From Burkholderiales bacterium (GTDB lineage Bacteria > Pseudomonadota > Gammaproteobacteria > Burkholderiales > SHXO01), in the NCBI GenBank assembly GCA_020854105.1, contig JADZGB010000043.1, positions 310,001-374,000 of the forward strand: a DNA stretch of 64,000 nt, in the 5' to 3' direction. Below are positions 46,105 through 55,500 of the stretch, one piece after another. The notes under the pieces are model-generated. The model did not search any database. It had not been told where the DNA came from and saw nothing but the letters and a program-made list of their open reading frames with translations. How positions within the stretch are numbered: position 1 is the stretch's first letter; each line of letters starts with the position of its first letter. Position numbers and translations under genes: made by a program.

Positions 46105-47680
46105 CTGGCTGAAAGCCTGCGCGGTCATGGCTGCGGGCGCCCTCGCCCCCGGCCGTGCGCATGCCGCTTCGCGCGAGAGCCTGGTGCGCAGGCTCGGCAA
46201 ACCCGAGCCCTTCGACTATGCACGCCTGAAGGGGCGCGCGCGCGCCATGGCGGACCGTCCCCATGTCCCGCCGTCCTCCGATCTGCCCGAGGCGGTGCGG
46301 GCGCTGGACTACGATCGCTACCAGACCATCCGGCACCTGCCCGAACACGGGCTGTGGGCCGGCAGCCGCCTGCCCTATGACGTGCGCTTCTTTCACCTCG
46401 GACTGTTCTTCCGCACGCCGGTGCACGTCTACGAGGTGATCGACGGATACGCGCGGGAGATCGCCTACGATGCGGCGATGTTCGACTACGGCCGCAGCGG
46501 GCTGGACGCTCTGCAGTTGCCAGAAGGTCTGGGCTTCGCCGGCTTCAAACTGCTGTCCGAGGCCGATCCGCTGCGGGACGTGGCGGCCTTCCTGGGTGCG
46601 AGCTACTTTCGCGCGGTGGGCAGCGAGATGCAGTACGGTGCATCGGCCCGTGGGCTCGCGATCGACACGGGCATGGCGCGCGCCGAGGAATTCCCGTCGT
46701 TCATCGCCTTCTGGCTCGAACGGCCGCACGCCGATGCCACCAGCGCGGTGGTGTACGCCCTGCTCGACTCACCCAGCGTTGCCGGTGCCTACCGGTTCGA
46801 GATCGGCACGCGCGCCTCGCTCACCATGCACGTGGATGCCGCGCTCTATCCCCGCGCCGAGATTGAACGGCTCGGCATCGCACCGCTCACCAGCATGTTC
46901 CTGCACGCGGAGAACGACAGGCGCGTGGCGAACGACTGGCGCCCGGAAATCCACGATTCCGATGGCCTGTCGATGTGGACCGGCGCGGGCGAGTGGATCT
47001 GGCGTCCGCTGGAGAATCCGGGGGCGCTGCGCTTCAACGCTTACCAGGACGAGAATCCGCGCGGCTTCGGCCTGCTGCAGCGCGACCGCGACTTCTACCA
47101 CTACCAGGACGACGGTGCCTACTACGACCGGCGCCCCAGCGTGTGGGTCGAACCCAGGTCGGGCTGGGGAAAGGGATGGGTGCAACTGGTCGAACTGTCC
47201 ACGCCCGACGAGACCTTCGACAACATCGTCGCGTTCTGGCATCCCGCGCAGCGCCCGCGCCCCGGACAGGAACTGCTGTACTCCTATCGCCTGCACTGGG
47301 GGGCGCGCGTGCCGCAGCCGGGCGGCCCCGCGCGCGTGGTAGCGACCCGAACCGGACTGGGTGGCGTGATCGGACGGCCGCGCACGTACTACTCGCGGCG
47401 CTTCGTGGTCGACTTCGCCGGCAGCGCACTTTCCGGTCTGGGCGACGAGGCGCCGGTCGAGCCGGTCATCACCGTCTCCGGCGGACAGATCGAAGTGCCT
47501 GCCGCGCGCCCGCTGCATGCGATCGAGGGCTATCGCGTGAGCTTCGACGTGCGGCCGGCGGAGCAGACGGCCGGACCGATCGATCTGCGCCTGTTCCTGC
47601 GCCTCGACGGCCGCGCGTTGACGGAGACCTGGCTGTACCAGTGGACGCCGCCGCCTCCCGCACAGCGCCGGGTGGGCTGA
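46091..47680 (+). CDS. opgD: Glucan biosynthesis protein OpgD (MdoD), Tat-exported
   Basis: 529 aa paralogue of OpgG with a twin-arginine signal (MRRRNWLKACAVMAAGALAPG), which is typical of OpgD. The mature part has LPEAVRALDYDRYQTIRHLPE, YFRAVGSEMQYGASARGLAIDTG and NPRGFGLLQRDRDF. OpgD controls glucan chain length in E. coli. ATG 46091 was chosen because it places the Tat motif at the N-terminus; it overlaps opgH by 14 bp. An opgG-opgH-opgD trio in one operon is unusual, since E. coli keeps opgD apart from opgGH. It converges with the MFS gene, 20 bp away. Confidence 0.92.
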   Translation: MRRRNWLKACAVMAAGALAPGRAHAASRESLVRRLGKPEPFDYARLKGRARAMADRPHVPPSSDLPEAVRALDYDRYQTIRHLPEHGLWAGSRLPYDVRFFHLGLFFRTPVHVYEVIDGYAREIAYDAAMFDYGRSGLDALQLPEGLGFAGFKLLSEADPLRDVAAFLGASYFRAVGSEMQYGASARGLAIDTGMARAEEFPSFIAFWLERPHADATSAVVYALLDSPSVAGAYRFEIGTRASLTMHVDAALYPRAEIERLGIAPLTSMFLHAENDRRVANDWRPEIHDSDGLSMWTGAGEWIWRPLENPGALRFNAYQDENPRGFGLLQRDRDFYHYQDDGAYYDRRPSVWVEPRSGWGKGWVQLVELSTPDETFDNIVAFWHPAQRPRPGQELLYSYRLHWGARVPQPGGPARVVATRTGLGGVIGRPRTYYSRRFVVDFAGSALSGLGDEAPVEPVITVSGGQIEVPAARPLHAIEGYRVSFDVRPAEQTAGPIDLRLFLRLDGRALTETWLYQWTPPPPAQRRVG

Positions 47681-47700
47681 GCCGCGCACGCTGCGCCGGC

Positions 47701-49098
47701 TCAGCCTCGCTCTTCCGCGCTGCGTCGCGGCGGCGCGATCCCGGGCGCGGCGGTGCTCTGCATCTTCGGCAGGAAGATGACGATCAGCGCGCCGACCAGC
47801 GCGATGCCGGCCAGGGCCCAGAACGCCGCTTCCGCGGCGCCGCCCGCCGCGGTGCGGATCGATCCGATCAGATCCGGTCCGACGTAGCCGCCCAGGTTGC
47901 CCACCGAGTTGATCCAGGCGATTCCCGCCGCTGCCGCCGTGCCCGAGAGGAAGGCGGTGGGAAGGGACCAGAACGTGCACACCTGCGCCGCCCACCCGCA
48001 GGTGATGAGCGTGAGCGCGACCATGGAGACGACCGGCGAGCGGTGCGCCAGCGCCAGAATCACCAGCCCGACCATCATCAGCAGGATGCCGCTCGCACAA
48101 TGCCAGCGGCGCTCGCCGGTGCGGTCCGAGTGCGCGCCCCAGTAGATCATCGCGACGATGCTGAAGCCCCAGGGAATCATGCTGAGCAGGCCCACGCGCA
48201 GATAGTCCGTCTTGTCGACGCCCAGTTCCTGGATGATCGTGGGCATCCAGAAGCCCACCGCGTAGAAGCAGGTGGCCTGGGTGAAATAGACCACTGCCAA
48301 TGCCCACACGCGCCCGTCCCTGAAGGCGTCCATCATGTGGTGCTTGCCACCCAGTTCGCCCTTGGTCGCGTTGTCCTCCTCGATGCGCCGCACCAGCAGA
48401 TCGCGTTCTTCCGTGCTCAGCCACTTGGTCTTCTTCGGTCCGTCCGGCAGGAAAGCCAGCACCATCGCGCCGACGATGACCGAGGGAATGCCCTCCAGCA
48501 GGAACAGCCACTGCCAGCCGCGCCAGCCGCTCACGCCGTCCATGTACTGCATGATCCCGCCAGAGACGGGAGACCCGACCAGCTGCGCGACGCCGATGGC
48601 GGTCATGAACAGCGCGACCATCTTGGCCCGCCGCGCTCCCGGAAACCAGTAGGTGAGGTAGAGGATGATGCCGGGGAAGAAGCCCGCTTCGGCCACGCCG
48701 AGCCAGAAGCGCAGGAAGTAGAAGGTGAACTGGGCGTCGGTGAAGTCGAACCAGCCGGCAATCGGACCCCAGTGGATGTCGCCGGTGAACATGAAGGCGG
48801 TCGAGATCAGGCCCCACGTGATCATGATGCGGGCGATCCATATGCGTGCACCGACGCGCTCCAGGATCACGTTGCTCGGCACCTCGAAGATGAAGTAGCC
48901 GATGAAGAAGATGCCGGCACCGGCGCCGTAGACGGCGTCGCTGAACTGGAGGTCGCCCGCCATCTGCAGCTTGGCGAAGCCGACGTTGACGCGGTCCAGG
49001 AAAGCGAGGATGTAGCACAGGAACAGGAACGGTATGAGGCGCGCGGCGACCTTCTTGAAGGTGGCCTCCTCGAACTGCGGCGTGACGGCAACGGACAT
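47701..49098 (-). CDS. MFS transporter, anion:cation symporter (ACS) type
   Basis: 465 aa with 12 predicted membrane helices. The motif after helix 1 (LAFLDRVNVGFAKLQM) and FEVPSNVILERVGARIWIARIMITWG are characteristic of the ACS family, which carries organic anions such as phthalate, glucarate or tartrate. ATG 49098 has a strong GGGAGGAG ribosome site. It is divergent from an SDR at 49277. Transport of a carboxylate oxidised by that SDR is plausible, but no operator of the catabolic regulon lies in this spacer. Confidence 0.92.
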   Translation of the reverse strand: MSVAVTPQFEEATFKKVAARLIPFLFLCYILAFLDRVNVGFAKLQMAGDLQFSDAVYGAGAGIFFIGYFIFEVPSNVILERVGARIWIARIMITWGLISTAFMFTGDIHWGPIAGWFDFTDAQFTFYFLRFWLGVAEAGFFPGIILYLTYWFPGARRAKMVALFMTAIGVAQLVGSPVSGGIMQYMDGVSGWRGWQWLFLLEGIPSVIVGAMVLAFLPDGPKKTKWLSTEERDLLVRRIEEDNATKGELGGKHHMMDAFRDGRVWALAVVYFTQATCFYAVGFWMPTIIQELGVDKTDYLRVGLLSMIPWGFSIVAMIYWGAHSDRTGERRWHCASGILLMMVGLVILALAHRSPVVSMVALTLITCGWAAQVCTFWSLPTAFLSGTAAAAGIAWINSVGNLGGYVGPDLIGSIRTAAGGAAEAAFWALAGIALVGALIVIFLPKMQSTAAPGIAPPRRSAEERG

Positions 49099-49276
49099 CT
49101 GGGCTCCTCCCTGGATCGTTGTCCTTGTTGTCTGGGCTGGGCCGCCCTCTTTCCGGAGCCTTGATGCCAGCACGGGCATTGTATGGGAGATGGTTGCGCA
49201 GGGGTGTGCCGCGCGCCATCCCCGAATCCGGATCCGGCCCCGCTAGAATGGGCGCCTCATTCAAGGAGGAGTCTCG

Positions 49277-50053
49277 ATGCAGGACGGCAATCGCGTCACC
49301 GACCGGGTCGCGCTGGTCACCGGGGGGGCCAAGGGCATTGGTGCGGAGGTGTGCGAGCGGCTGGCGAAGGCCGGCCTGACGGTGCTGGTCGCCGATCTGG
49401 ATGCGGCCGGCGCCGAGAGCACTGCCGCCGCCCTGCGTGCGGCAGGGGGTCGGGCCGCGGGACTGGAACTGGATGTCGGCCGGGTGGAGTCCGTGACCGC
49501 CGCATTCGCGAAGGTCGAGGACCATCATGGACGCTGCGACGTGCTGGTCAACAGTGCCGGCATCGCCAAGCTGTATCCGTTCCTGGACTTTCCGCTGGAC
49601 AACTTCCTCGCGACGATGAACGTTAACGTCACCGGCACCCTGCTCTGCTCCCAGCATGCAGCGCGTCTGATGCTGAAGCGGCGCTGGGGACGCATCGTCA
49701 ACATCGCCTCGGTGAGCGGCATGCGCGCGGTGGGCAAGGGCCGCACGGCGTACGGCACGTCCAAGGGCGCTGTCATTGCCCTCACCCGCCAGATGGCGGC
49801 GGAACTTTGCGATCACGGAATCACCGTGAATGCCGTCGCTCCCGGGCCGGTGGACACGCCGATGACGCGCGTGCTGCACACCGACCAGTTCCGCAGGGAT
49901 TACTCGAGCGCGATTCCGATGCAACGCTACGGCACCACCGGCGAGATGGCGGCAGCGGTGATGTACCTGGTGTCGGAGGAGGCCTCGTATACCACCGGAA
50001 TCACGCTGCCGGTGGACGGAGGGTTCATGGCGAGCGGTGCACCGGGGCTGTAG
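49277..50053 (+). CDS. SDR-family oxidoreductase
   Basis: 258 aa classical short-chain dehydrogenase. It has TGGAKGIG (15-22), VADLD after strand 2 (NAD-type Asp), NSAG, NIASVSG with the catalytic Ser, YGTSKGAV with Tyr and Lys, and a C-terminus GITLPVDGGFMASG. AAGGAGGAG sits just before the ATG, and a TAGAAT -10-like hexamer lies at 49244-49249. The family ranges over FabG-like and hydroxy-acid or sugar dehydrogenases. The neighbouring ACS-type transporter suggests oxidation of an imported hydroxy-acid. Confidence 0.88.
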   Translation: MQDGNRVTDRVALVTGGAKGIGAEVCERLAKAGLTVLVADLDAAGAESTAAALRAAGGRAAGLELDVGRVESVTAAFAKVEDHHGRCDVLVNSAGIAKLYPFLDFPLDNFLATMNVNVTGTLLCSQHAARLMLKRRWGRIVNIASVSGMRAVGKGRTAYGTSKGAVIALTRQMAAELCDHGITVNAVAPGPVDTPMTRVLHTDQFRRDYSSAIPMQRYGTTGEMAAAVMYLVSEEASYTTGITLPVDGGFMASGAPGL

Positions 50054-50086
50054 CAACTCCCATCATTGCTGTGGGGGCCGCATATT

Positions 50087-50168
50087 CCGTCATTCCGGCG
50101 CAAGTACCACGATCCCGTCATTCCGGCGCAAGTACCACGATCCCGTCATTCCGGCGGAAGCCGGAATC
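50087..50168. repeat. 28-bp direct repeats ending in a GTCATTCCGGC-type hairpin
   Basis: Units beginning CCGTCATTCCGGCGCAAGTA start at 50087 and 50115 with a 28-bp period. A third start at 50143 switches to GGAAGCCGGAATCCAGG and forms a perfect hairpin: ATTCCGGC, loop GGAA, GCCGGAAT (50148-50167). The GTCATTCCGGCG-AAGCCGGAATCCAG core is a widespread dispersed proteobacterial repeat; the two preceding units look like truncated tandem copies of its left arm. Fewer than three full units and no spacers, so not a CRISPR. Confidence 0.8.
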
Positions 50169-50213
50169 CAGGCCGTAGAACTGCCCTTTCGTTGTGCGCT
50201 GGGTCCCGGTGCA

Positions 50214-50669
50214 TCAGACGACGCGCACGCGTGCCTCCCGCCGCTGCTCGTTGGCGACGGTGTGCGCCAGTCCTGACAACTCCTCCGCCAGCAGCTCGAG
50301 CAGATCGTCGGCGGTGACGATGCCGACCAGCGCGCCTCGCGCATCCACTACCGGCATGCGCCGTACGCCGCGGGCGCGCATGCGCGCGATGCACGCCGAT
50401 ACGCCCTCGGTCTCCCGAGCCGTGGCGACCTCGCCGCTCATCAGCTCCTCGGCGCGCACGCCATCGGCATCGAGGCCCTTGGCCACCACGGCGACCGCGA
50501 TATCGCGGTCGGTGACGACGCCGGCCGGAATGCGCAGTCCATCATCACGCTCGTCCACCACCACCAGGGCGCCTACGTGATGCTGGCGCATGAGTTCCGC
50601 GGCGACGCGCACGGACTGACCCCGGCGCACGAATACCACTTCCCGACTGCATATCGCACCAATCGTCAT
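50214..50669 (-). CDS. CBS-domain pair protein
   Basis: 151 aa made almost entirely of two CBS motifs: residues about 8-65 (VRVAAELMRQHHVGALVVVD, then GVVTDRDIAVAVVAKG) and about 75-130 (RMRARGVRRMPVVDARGALVGIVTADDLLELLAEEL). Such stand-alone CBS pairs bind adenine nucleotides and act as energy sensors, often in low-oxygen regulons. The C-terminal tail is basic. An FNR/Anr-type box lies 57 bp upstream of the ATG, so expression under oxygen limitation is likely, matching the nitrate respiration genes to the right. The partner protein is unknown. Confidence 0.9.
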   Translation of the reverse strand: MTIGAICSREVVFVRRGQSVRVAAELMRQHHVGALVVVDERDDGLRIPAGVVTDRDIAVAVVAKGLDADGVRAEELMSGEVATARETEGVSACIARMRARGVRRMPVVDARGALVGIVTADDLLELLAEELSGLAHTVANEQRREARVRVV

Positions 50670-51017
50670 GTTCGTCCTCCTTGTCGCAGACAGTATCTGC
50701 GTTTCCGTTCGCCGCTTCGTTGATGCATGTCAAGTGCATCCGCGTGCCCGCCTGCTGCAGCCGGTGTCGCGCGCGCCGGCAGCCTCGCACGACAGGGGCG
50801 CTGCCGGCGCGCCATCGCCGACAGGATACGGCACGATCAGGCCGTCACCAGCCGTTCGAACCAGTCGAGCACGCTTCAGCCGCCGCGACGCACCCAGGCC
50901 GGATGAACCCGCTTGGAACGATTCTAATTGGGAAGAAGCCCGGCGCCGCAGGGTAAGCTGCACGCATGCGCTGCCTGGGCGCGCCGCCGGTGGCCACTGC
51001 GAGGAGAGGTACCCGCG
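50670..51017. other. 348-bp divergent intergenic region
   Basis: It lies between the CBS gene (left) and the PAP2 gene (right). Apart from the FNR/Anr-type box near the CBS side, it contains CGCGCGCCGG/CCGGCGCGCC-like inverted sequence around 50770-50810 and no convincing gene. GAGGAGAGG at about 51000-51008 serves the PAP2 start. Confidence 0.6.
50720..50733 (-). promoter_or_regulatory. Putative FNR/Anr-type binding site upstream of the CBS gene
   Basis: TTGATGCATGTCAA: a perfect TTGAT half-site, 4-bp spacer and GTCAA, one mismatch from the FNR consensus TTGAT-N4-ATCAA. It is centred 57 bp upstream of the CBS-domain ATG and could also serve the divergent PAP2 gene. Confidence 0.6.
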
Positions 51018-51740
51018 ATGTCGAAGGAGAACCCGGCTACAGGCTGGGCAAGGCGGTCGATGCGCTTCGCCTCCCGCTGGCTGGAATTGCGCGTCCTCGC
51101 CATCCTGTTCGGGGCAGCGATGGCGCTGTGGGTGTTCATCGAGGTCGCCGAGAGCGTCGCCGAGGGCGAGACGCACGCGGTCGATCTCGCCCTGCTCCTG
51201 GCGCTGCGCGCGGACGGCAGTGCCGATCCGCTCGGCCCCCGCTGGCTGGAGCAGACGGCGCGCGACGTCACCGCCCTGGGCAGTCCCACGGTGCTGAGCC
51301 TGCTGGTCCTGGCCACCTGCGTGCTGCTGCTGCTCGCCCGGCGCTACCGCAGCGCGCTCCTGGTGTTCGGCGCCACCGCCAGCGGCGGCATCGCGACCCG
51401 AATGATGAAGCTGTCCTTCGACCGGCCTCGGCCCGAGTTCGTGCCCCAGGACATCTACATCGCCACGGCCAGTTTCCCGAGCGGACACGCGATGGGTTCG
51501 GCCGTGGTGTACCTGACGATCGCGGCGCTGCTGGCACGCCTGATCCCCGGCCGCCGCCTCAAGCTCTACGTGCTACTTGTCGCGGCCACGCTTTCGGTGC
51601 TGGTCGGCGTGAGCCGCGTGTACCTGGGCGTGCACTGGCCAAGCGACGTCGTGGCCGGGTGGGCGGCGGGTGCGTTCTGGGCGATCGCCTGGTGGCTGGT
51701 GGCGTGGATCGTGGATCGACGCCGTTCAATGCCACCCTAG
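51018..51740 (+). CDS. PAP2-family membrane phosphatase
   Basis: 240 aa with about five membrane helices. The three-part acid phosphatase signature is complete: KLSFDRPRP (KX6RP), SFPSGHAMG (PSGH) and SRVYLGVHWPSDV (SRX5H), the last two containing the catalytic histidines on the periplasmic side. Such enzymes dephosphorylate undecaprenyl pyrophosphate or phosphatidic acid/lipid phosphates. ATG 51018 was chosen because the upstream extension is not membrane-like and GAGGAGAGG precedes it. The stop overlaps that of the convergent acetyltransferase in a shared CTAG. Confidence 0.9.
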   Translation: MSKENPATGWARRSMRFASRWLELRVLAILFGAAMALWVFIEVAESVAEGETHAVDLALLLALRADGSADPLGPRWLEQTARDVTALGSPTVLSLLVLATCVLLLLARRYRSALLVFGATASGGIATRMMKLSFDRPRPEFVPQDIYIATASFPSGHAMGSAVVYLTIAALLARLIPGRRLKLYVLLVAATLSVLVGVSRVYLGVHWPSDVVAGWAAGAFWAIAWWLVAWIVDRRRSMPP

Positions 51741-52291
51741 TCCGTGATCTCGCGGACGACGCGACAGGGATTGCCGGCTGCGAACACCCGATCCGGCACG
51801 TCGCGTGTGACCACGCTGCCGGCACCGATCACCGCCTGGGAGCCGATGCGCACGCCAGGAAGAATGATCGCTGCGCCGCCCACCCAGGCATCGCTTCCGA
51901 TCTCCACCGGCCTGCCGAACTCCTGCGTGCGCCGCAGGCCGGCATGCATCGGATGCATCGCGGTATAGATCTGCACGGCCGGACCGAACAGGCTGAAGCT
52001 GCCGATACGCACTGCGCATACGTCGAGGACGACGCAGTTGAAATTGAAGAACACGCGCTCGCCCAGCTCGATATTGCTTCCGTAGTCGCAATGGAACGGC
52101 GGCTGCATCCACACGCTGTCCCCTCCCAGACCGAACAGCTCGACGAGGATCCGCCGCCGCACGTCGCTTTCGGCCTCTGCCGTGGCGTTGAGCTGCCGGC
52201 AGAGATCGCGGGCGCGTGCCCGGGATGCGGCGAGTTCGGCATCGAGCGGATCGTACGACTCGCCGGCGAGCATCTTCTCGCGCTCGGTCAT
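51737..52291 (-). CDS. Maltose/galactoside O-acetyltransferase-type sugar acetyltransferase
   Basis: 184 aa hexapeptide-repeat (left-handed beta-helix) acyltransferase of the Maa/LacA group. The N-terminal MTEREKMLAGESYDPLDAEL is the Maa signature, the catalytic His lies in IYTAMHPMHAGLRR, and the coil repeats are IGSDAWVGGAAIILPGVRIGS and AVIGAGSVVTRDVPD. It transfers an acetyl group from acetyl-CoA to a sugar hydroxyl. ATG 52291 follows GGAG. It is divergent from narG across 296 bp, with no obvious functional connection. Confidence 0.92.
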   Translation of the reverse strand: MTEREKMLAGESYDPLDAELAASRARARDLCRQLNATAEAESDVRRRILVELFGLGGDSVWMQPPFHCDYGSNIELGERVFFNFNCVVLDVCAVRIGSFSLFGPAVQIYTAMHPMHAGLRRTQEFGRPVEIGSDAWVGGAAIILPGVRIGSQAVIGAGSVVTRDVPDRVFAAGNPCRVVREITD

Positions 52292-52587
52292 CAGGTTTCT
52301 CCGTAGTCGGCGCAGATGCGGGCTCTGCCTCGGCCCCGTTCCCGGAACATTGCTTGCCGTCACGATTCACGGTTTGGCGCACTGCGTGTGCGTGAACCAC
52401 GGTGCTCCGAGCACGATTCGGCTCCGCCCGCTTTGCACACAGGGTGCACCGCCGCGACCGACCAACCCCGGGAATGCGCGTCGAGTGAGCAGGCCAGCGG
52501 CTTCGAACATCGCTCCACTGCGATCCGCATCGCCAGTGCCGGCGGCCAGGCCCGCACCCACGCCTCAACGAGCGAGGAGAGCCAACC
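52292..52587. other. narG upstream region
   Basis: 296 bp between the acetyltransferase and narG starts. It carries the narG ribosome site (GAGGAGAG, about 52575) and a small palindrome GTGCTC-C-GAGCAC at 52402-52414. No TTGAT-N4-ATCAA FNR box and no clear NarL heptamer pair were found by eye, which is unexpected for a nar operon. Confidence 0.5.
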
Positions 52588-55500
52588 ATGAGCCACTTTC
52601 TTGATCGCATCACGTACTTCCGCCGGGTACGCGAGCCGTTCTCGGACGGTCACGGTATCACGACCGACGAGAGCCGCGCGTGGGAGGACGCGTATCGCGA
52701 GCGCTGGGCCGTCGACAAGATCGTGCGTTCCACGCACGGAGTGAACTGCACGGGCTCGTGCTCCTGGAAAATCTACGTGAAAGGCGGCATCGTCACGTGG
52801 GAAACACAGCAGACCGACTACCCGCGCACGCGCCCCGATCTGCCCAACCACGAGCCGCGCGGCTGCCCCCGCGGGGCGAGCTACAGCTGGTATCTCTACT
52901 CCGGAACACGCATCAAGTATCCGCTCGTGCGCGGGCGCCTGCTTCGGCATTGGCGCGAGGCGCGCCGCGACATGAGTCCGGTCGCGGCGTGGCGGGCGAT
53001 CGTGAGCGACCCGGAGAAGCGCCGCGAATGGGTATCCAAGCGCGGCCGCGGCGGCTTCATCCGCGCGAGCTGGGAGGAAGTGAACGAAATCATCGCCGCG
53101 GCCAATGCCTACACGATCCGCGAGTACGGCCCCGATCGCATCGCGGGCTTCTCGCCGATTCCCGCGATGTCGATGATCTCCTACGCGGCCGGCAGCCGCT
53201 ATCTCACGCTCATCGGCGCAACCCTGCTGAGCTTCTACGACTGGTACTGCGATCTGCCCCCGTCGAGCCCGCAGACCTGGGGCGAGCAGACCGATGTGCC
53301 CGAGAGCGCGGACTGGTACAACGCCGGTTTCCTCCTCGTCTGGGGCTCCAATATCCCCATGACTCGCGCGCCCGACGCGCACTTCTACGCAGAATCCCGC
53401 TACCGCGGCACCAAGAGCGTCGTCATCGCGCCCGATTACAACGAGGCTGCAAAGTTTTCCGACATGTGGCTGCACCCCAGGCAGGGCACCGATGCCGCCC
53501 TCGCGCTCGCGTTCGGCCACGTCGTGCTGCGCGAGTTCCACCTCGACCGGCAGGTGCCCTACTTCGCGGACTATCTCCGGCAATACTCGGATTGTCCGAT
53601 GCTGGTCCTGCTCACCGAGCACGGCGGCCGCCTCGTGCCGGACCGGCTTCTGCGGGCAGCCGATCTGCCGCAAGCACTGGGCGAGGCGAACAATCCCGAT
53701 TGGAAGTGTGTCGCGTTCGACCAGACCGGCGGCGAACTCGTGACCCCGCTGGGCTCGGCAGGCTTCCGCTGGGGCGAGACAGGCCGATGGAACCTGGAGG
53801 AAAGGGATGGCAGGGGCCGCGACGTGCGGCTGCGCATCACGCTAGCCGACGGGCACGATCGCGTCGTGCCCGTCGCCTTCCCCTATTTCGGCGGTGAAGC
53901 GCCGCGGGACTTCGTCGCGACCGACCATCCGGAGGTGCTCGTGCGCCACGTTCCGGCGCGGGAGATCCGGCTTGCCGAGGGCGGCAAGGCGCTGGTGGCC
54001 ACCGTCTTCGATCTGATGTGCGCGAACTACGGCCTCGATCGCGGCTTCGGCGGCGAGCACGTCGCGCACGGTTACGACGACGACGTGCCGTTCACGCCGG
54101 CATGGGCCGAGCGCATCACGGGAGTGCCGCGCGACCGGATCGTCCACGTCGCGCGCGAGTTCGCCTCGAACGCGGAGAAGACCCATGGCAAGTCGATGGT
54201 GATCCTGGGGGCGGGGCTCAACCACTGGTACCACATGGACATGAGCTACCGTGGAATCATCTCGCTGCTCGTCATGTGCGGCGCAGTCGGCCAATCCGGC
54301 GGCGGCTGGGCGCATTACGTCGGCCAGGAGAAACTGCGGCCACAGGCGGGCTGGCTGCCGATCGCGTTCGCCCTGGACTGGACGCGCCCGCCGCGACAGA
54401 TGAATGCGACGAGCTTCTTCTACGCACACACGGACCAGTGGCGCTACGAGACGCTCGGCATCGACGAGCTCCTCTCGCCCACGGCACCGGCCGGCGACTG
54501 GTCGGGCACGATCCTCGACTTCAACGTGCGAGCCGAGCGCATGGGCTGGCTGCCCTCGGCTCCGCAGCTCGAAACCAATCCGCTCGAGGTCGCGCGGACG
54601 CTGCGCGACTCCGGCGCGGACCCGAACGAGGCCATTCCGCGTGCTCTGAAGTCTGGGGAGCTGCGCCTGTCCTGCCACGATCCCGACAATCCGCGCAACT
54701 GGCCTCGCAACCTGTTCTTCTGGCGCAGCAACGTGCTGGGTGCGAGCGGCAAGGGCCACGAGTACTTCCTCAAGCATTTCGTGGGCTCGTTGCACGGCGT
54801 GGTGGGCACGGACGAGCGGCCCGGAATCCACAGGCCGCAGGAAGTGAAGTGGCACGACGAGGCGCCGGTCGGCAAGCTCGACCTCATGGTCAACGTCGAT
54901 TTCCGCATGTCGACCACCAGCATCTACTCGGACATCGTGCTGCCGACCGCGACCTGGTACGAGAAGCACGATCTGAACACGACCGACATGCATCCGTTCA
55001 TCCACCCGCTCACCGCGGCGGTCGATCCGGCGTGGGAGGCACGAACGGACTGGGCCATCTTCCGGGGCATCGCGCAGAGATTCTCCGAAGTCGCACCGGA
55101 GGTGCTCGGCGTCGAGCACGACCTCGTGCTGCAACCGATCCAGCACGACACGCGCAACGAGCTCGCCCAACCCTACCAGCCGCAGGACTGGACCAGTGGC
55201 GAATGCGAACCGGTGCCGGGCCGGACGATGCCGAGCCTGTTGCTGGTCGAGCGCGACTATCCGGCCACGTATGCCCGCTTCACCAGCATCGGTCCGATGC
55301 TCGAGAAGCTGGGCAACGGTGCGAAGGGGCTTGCCTGGGACACCGCGAAGGAGATCGACGCCCTCAAGGGGCTGAACGGACTGTCGCAGCTTGCCGGCGC
55401 GGCAGGCCGGCCGAGGATCGAAACCGACATCGAAGCGTGCGAGGCGGTCCTCTACCTGGCACCGGAGACCAATGGCGAAGTCGCGACCAAGTCCTGGGAA

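Noticed and set aside
50087-50168. Possible CRISPR array
   Set aside because: Units are contiguous with no spacers and only two are complete; the sequence matches a common dispersed repeat type.
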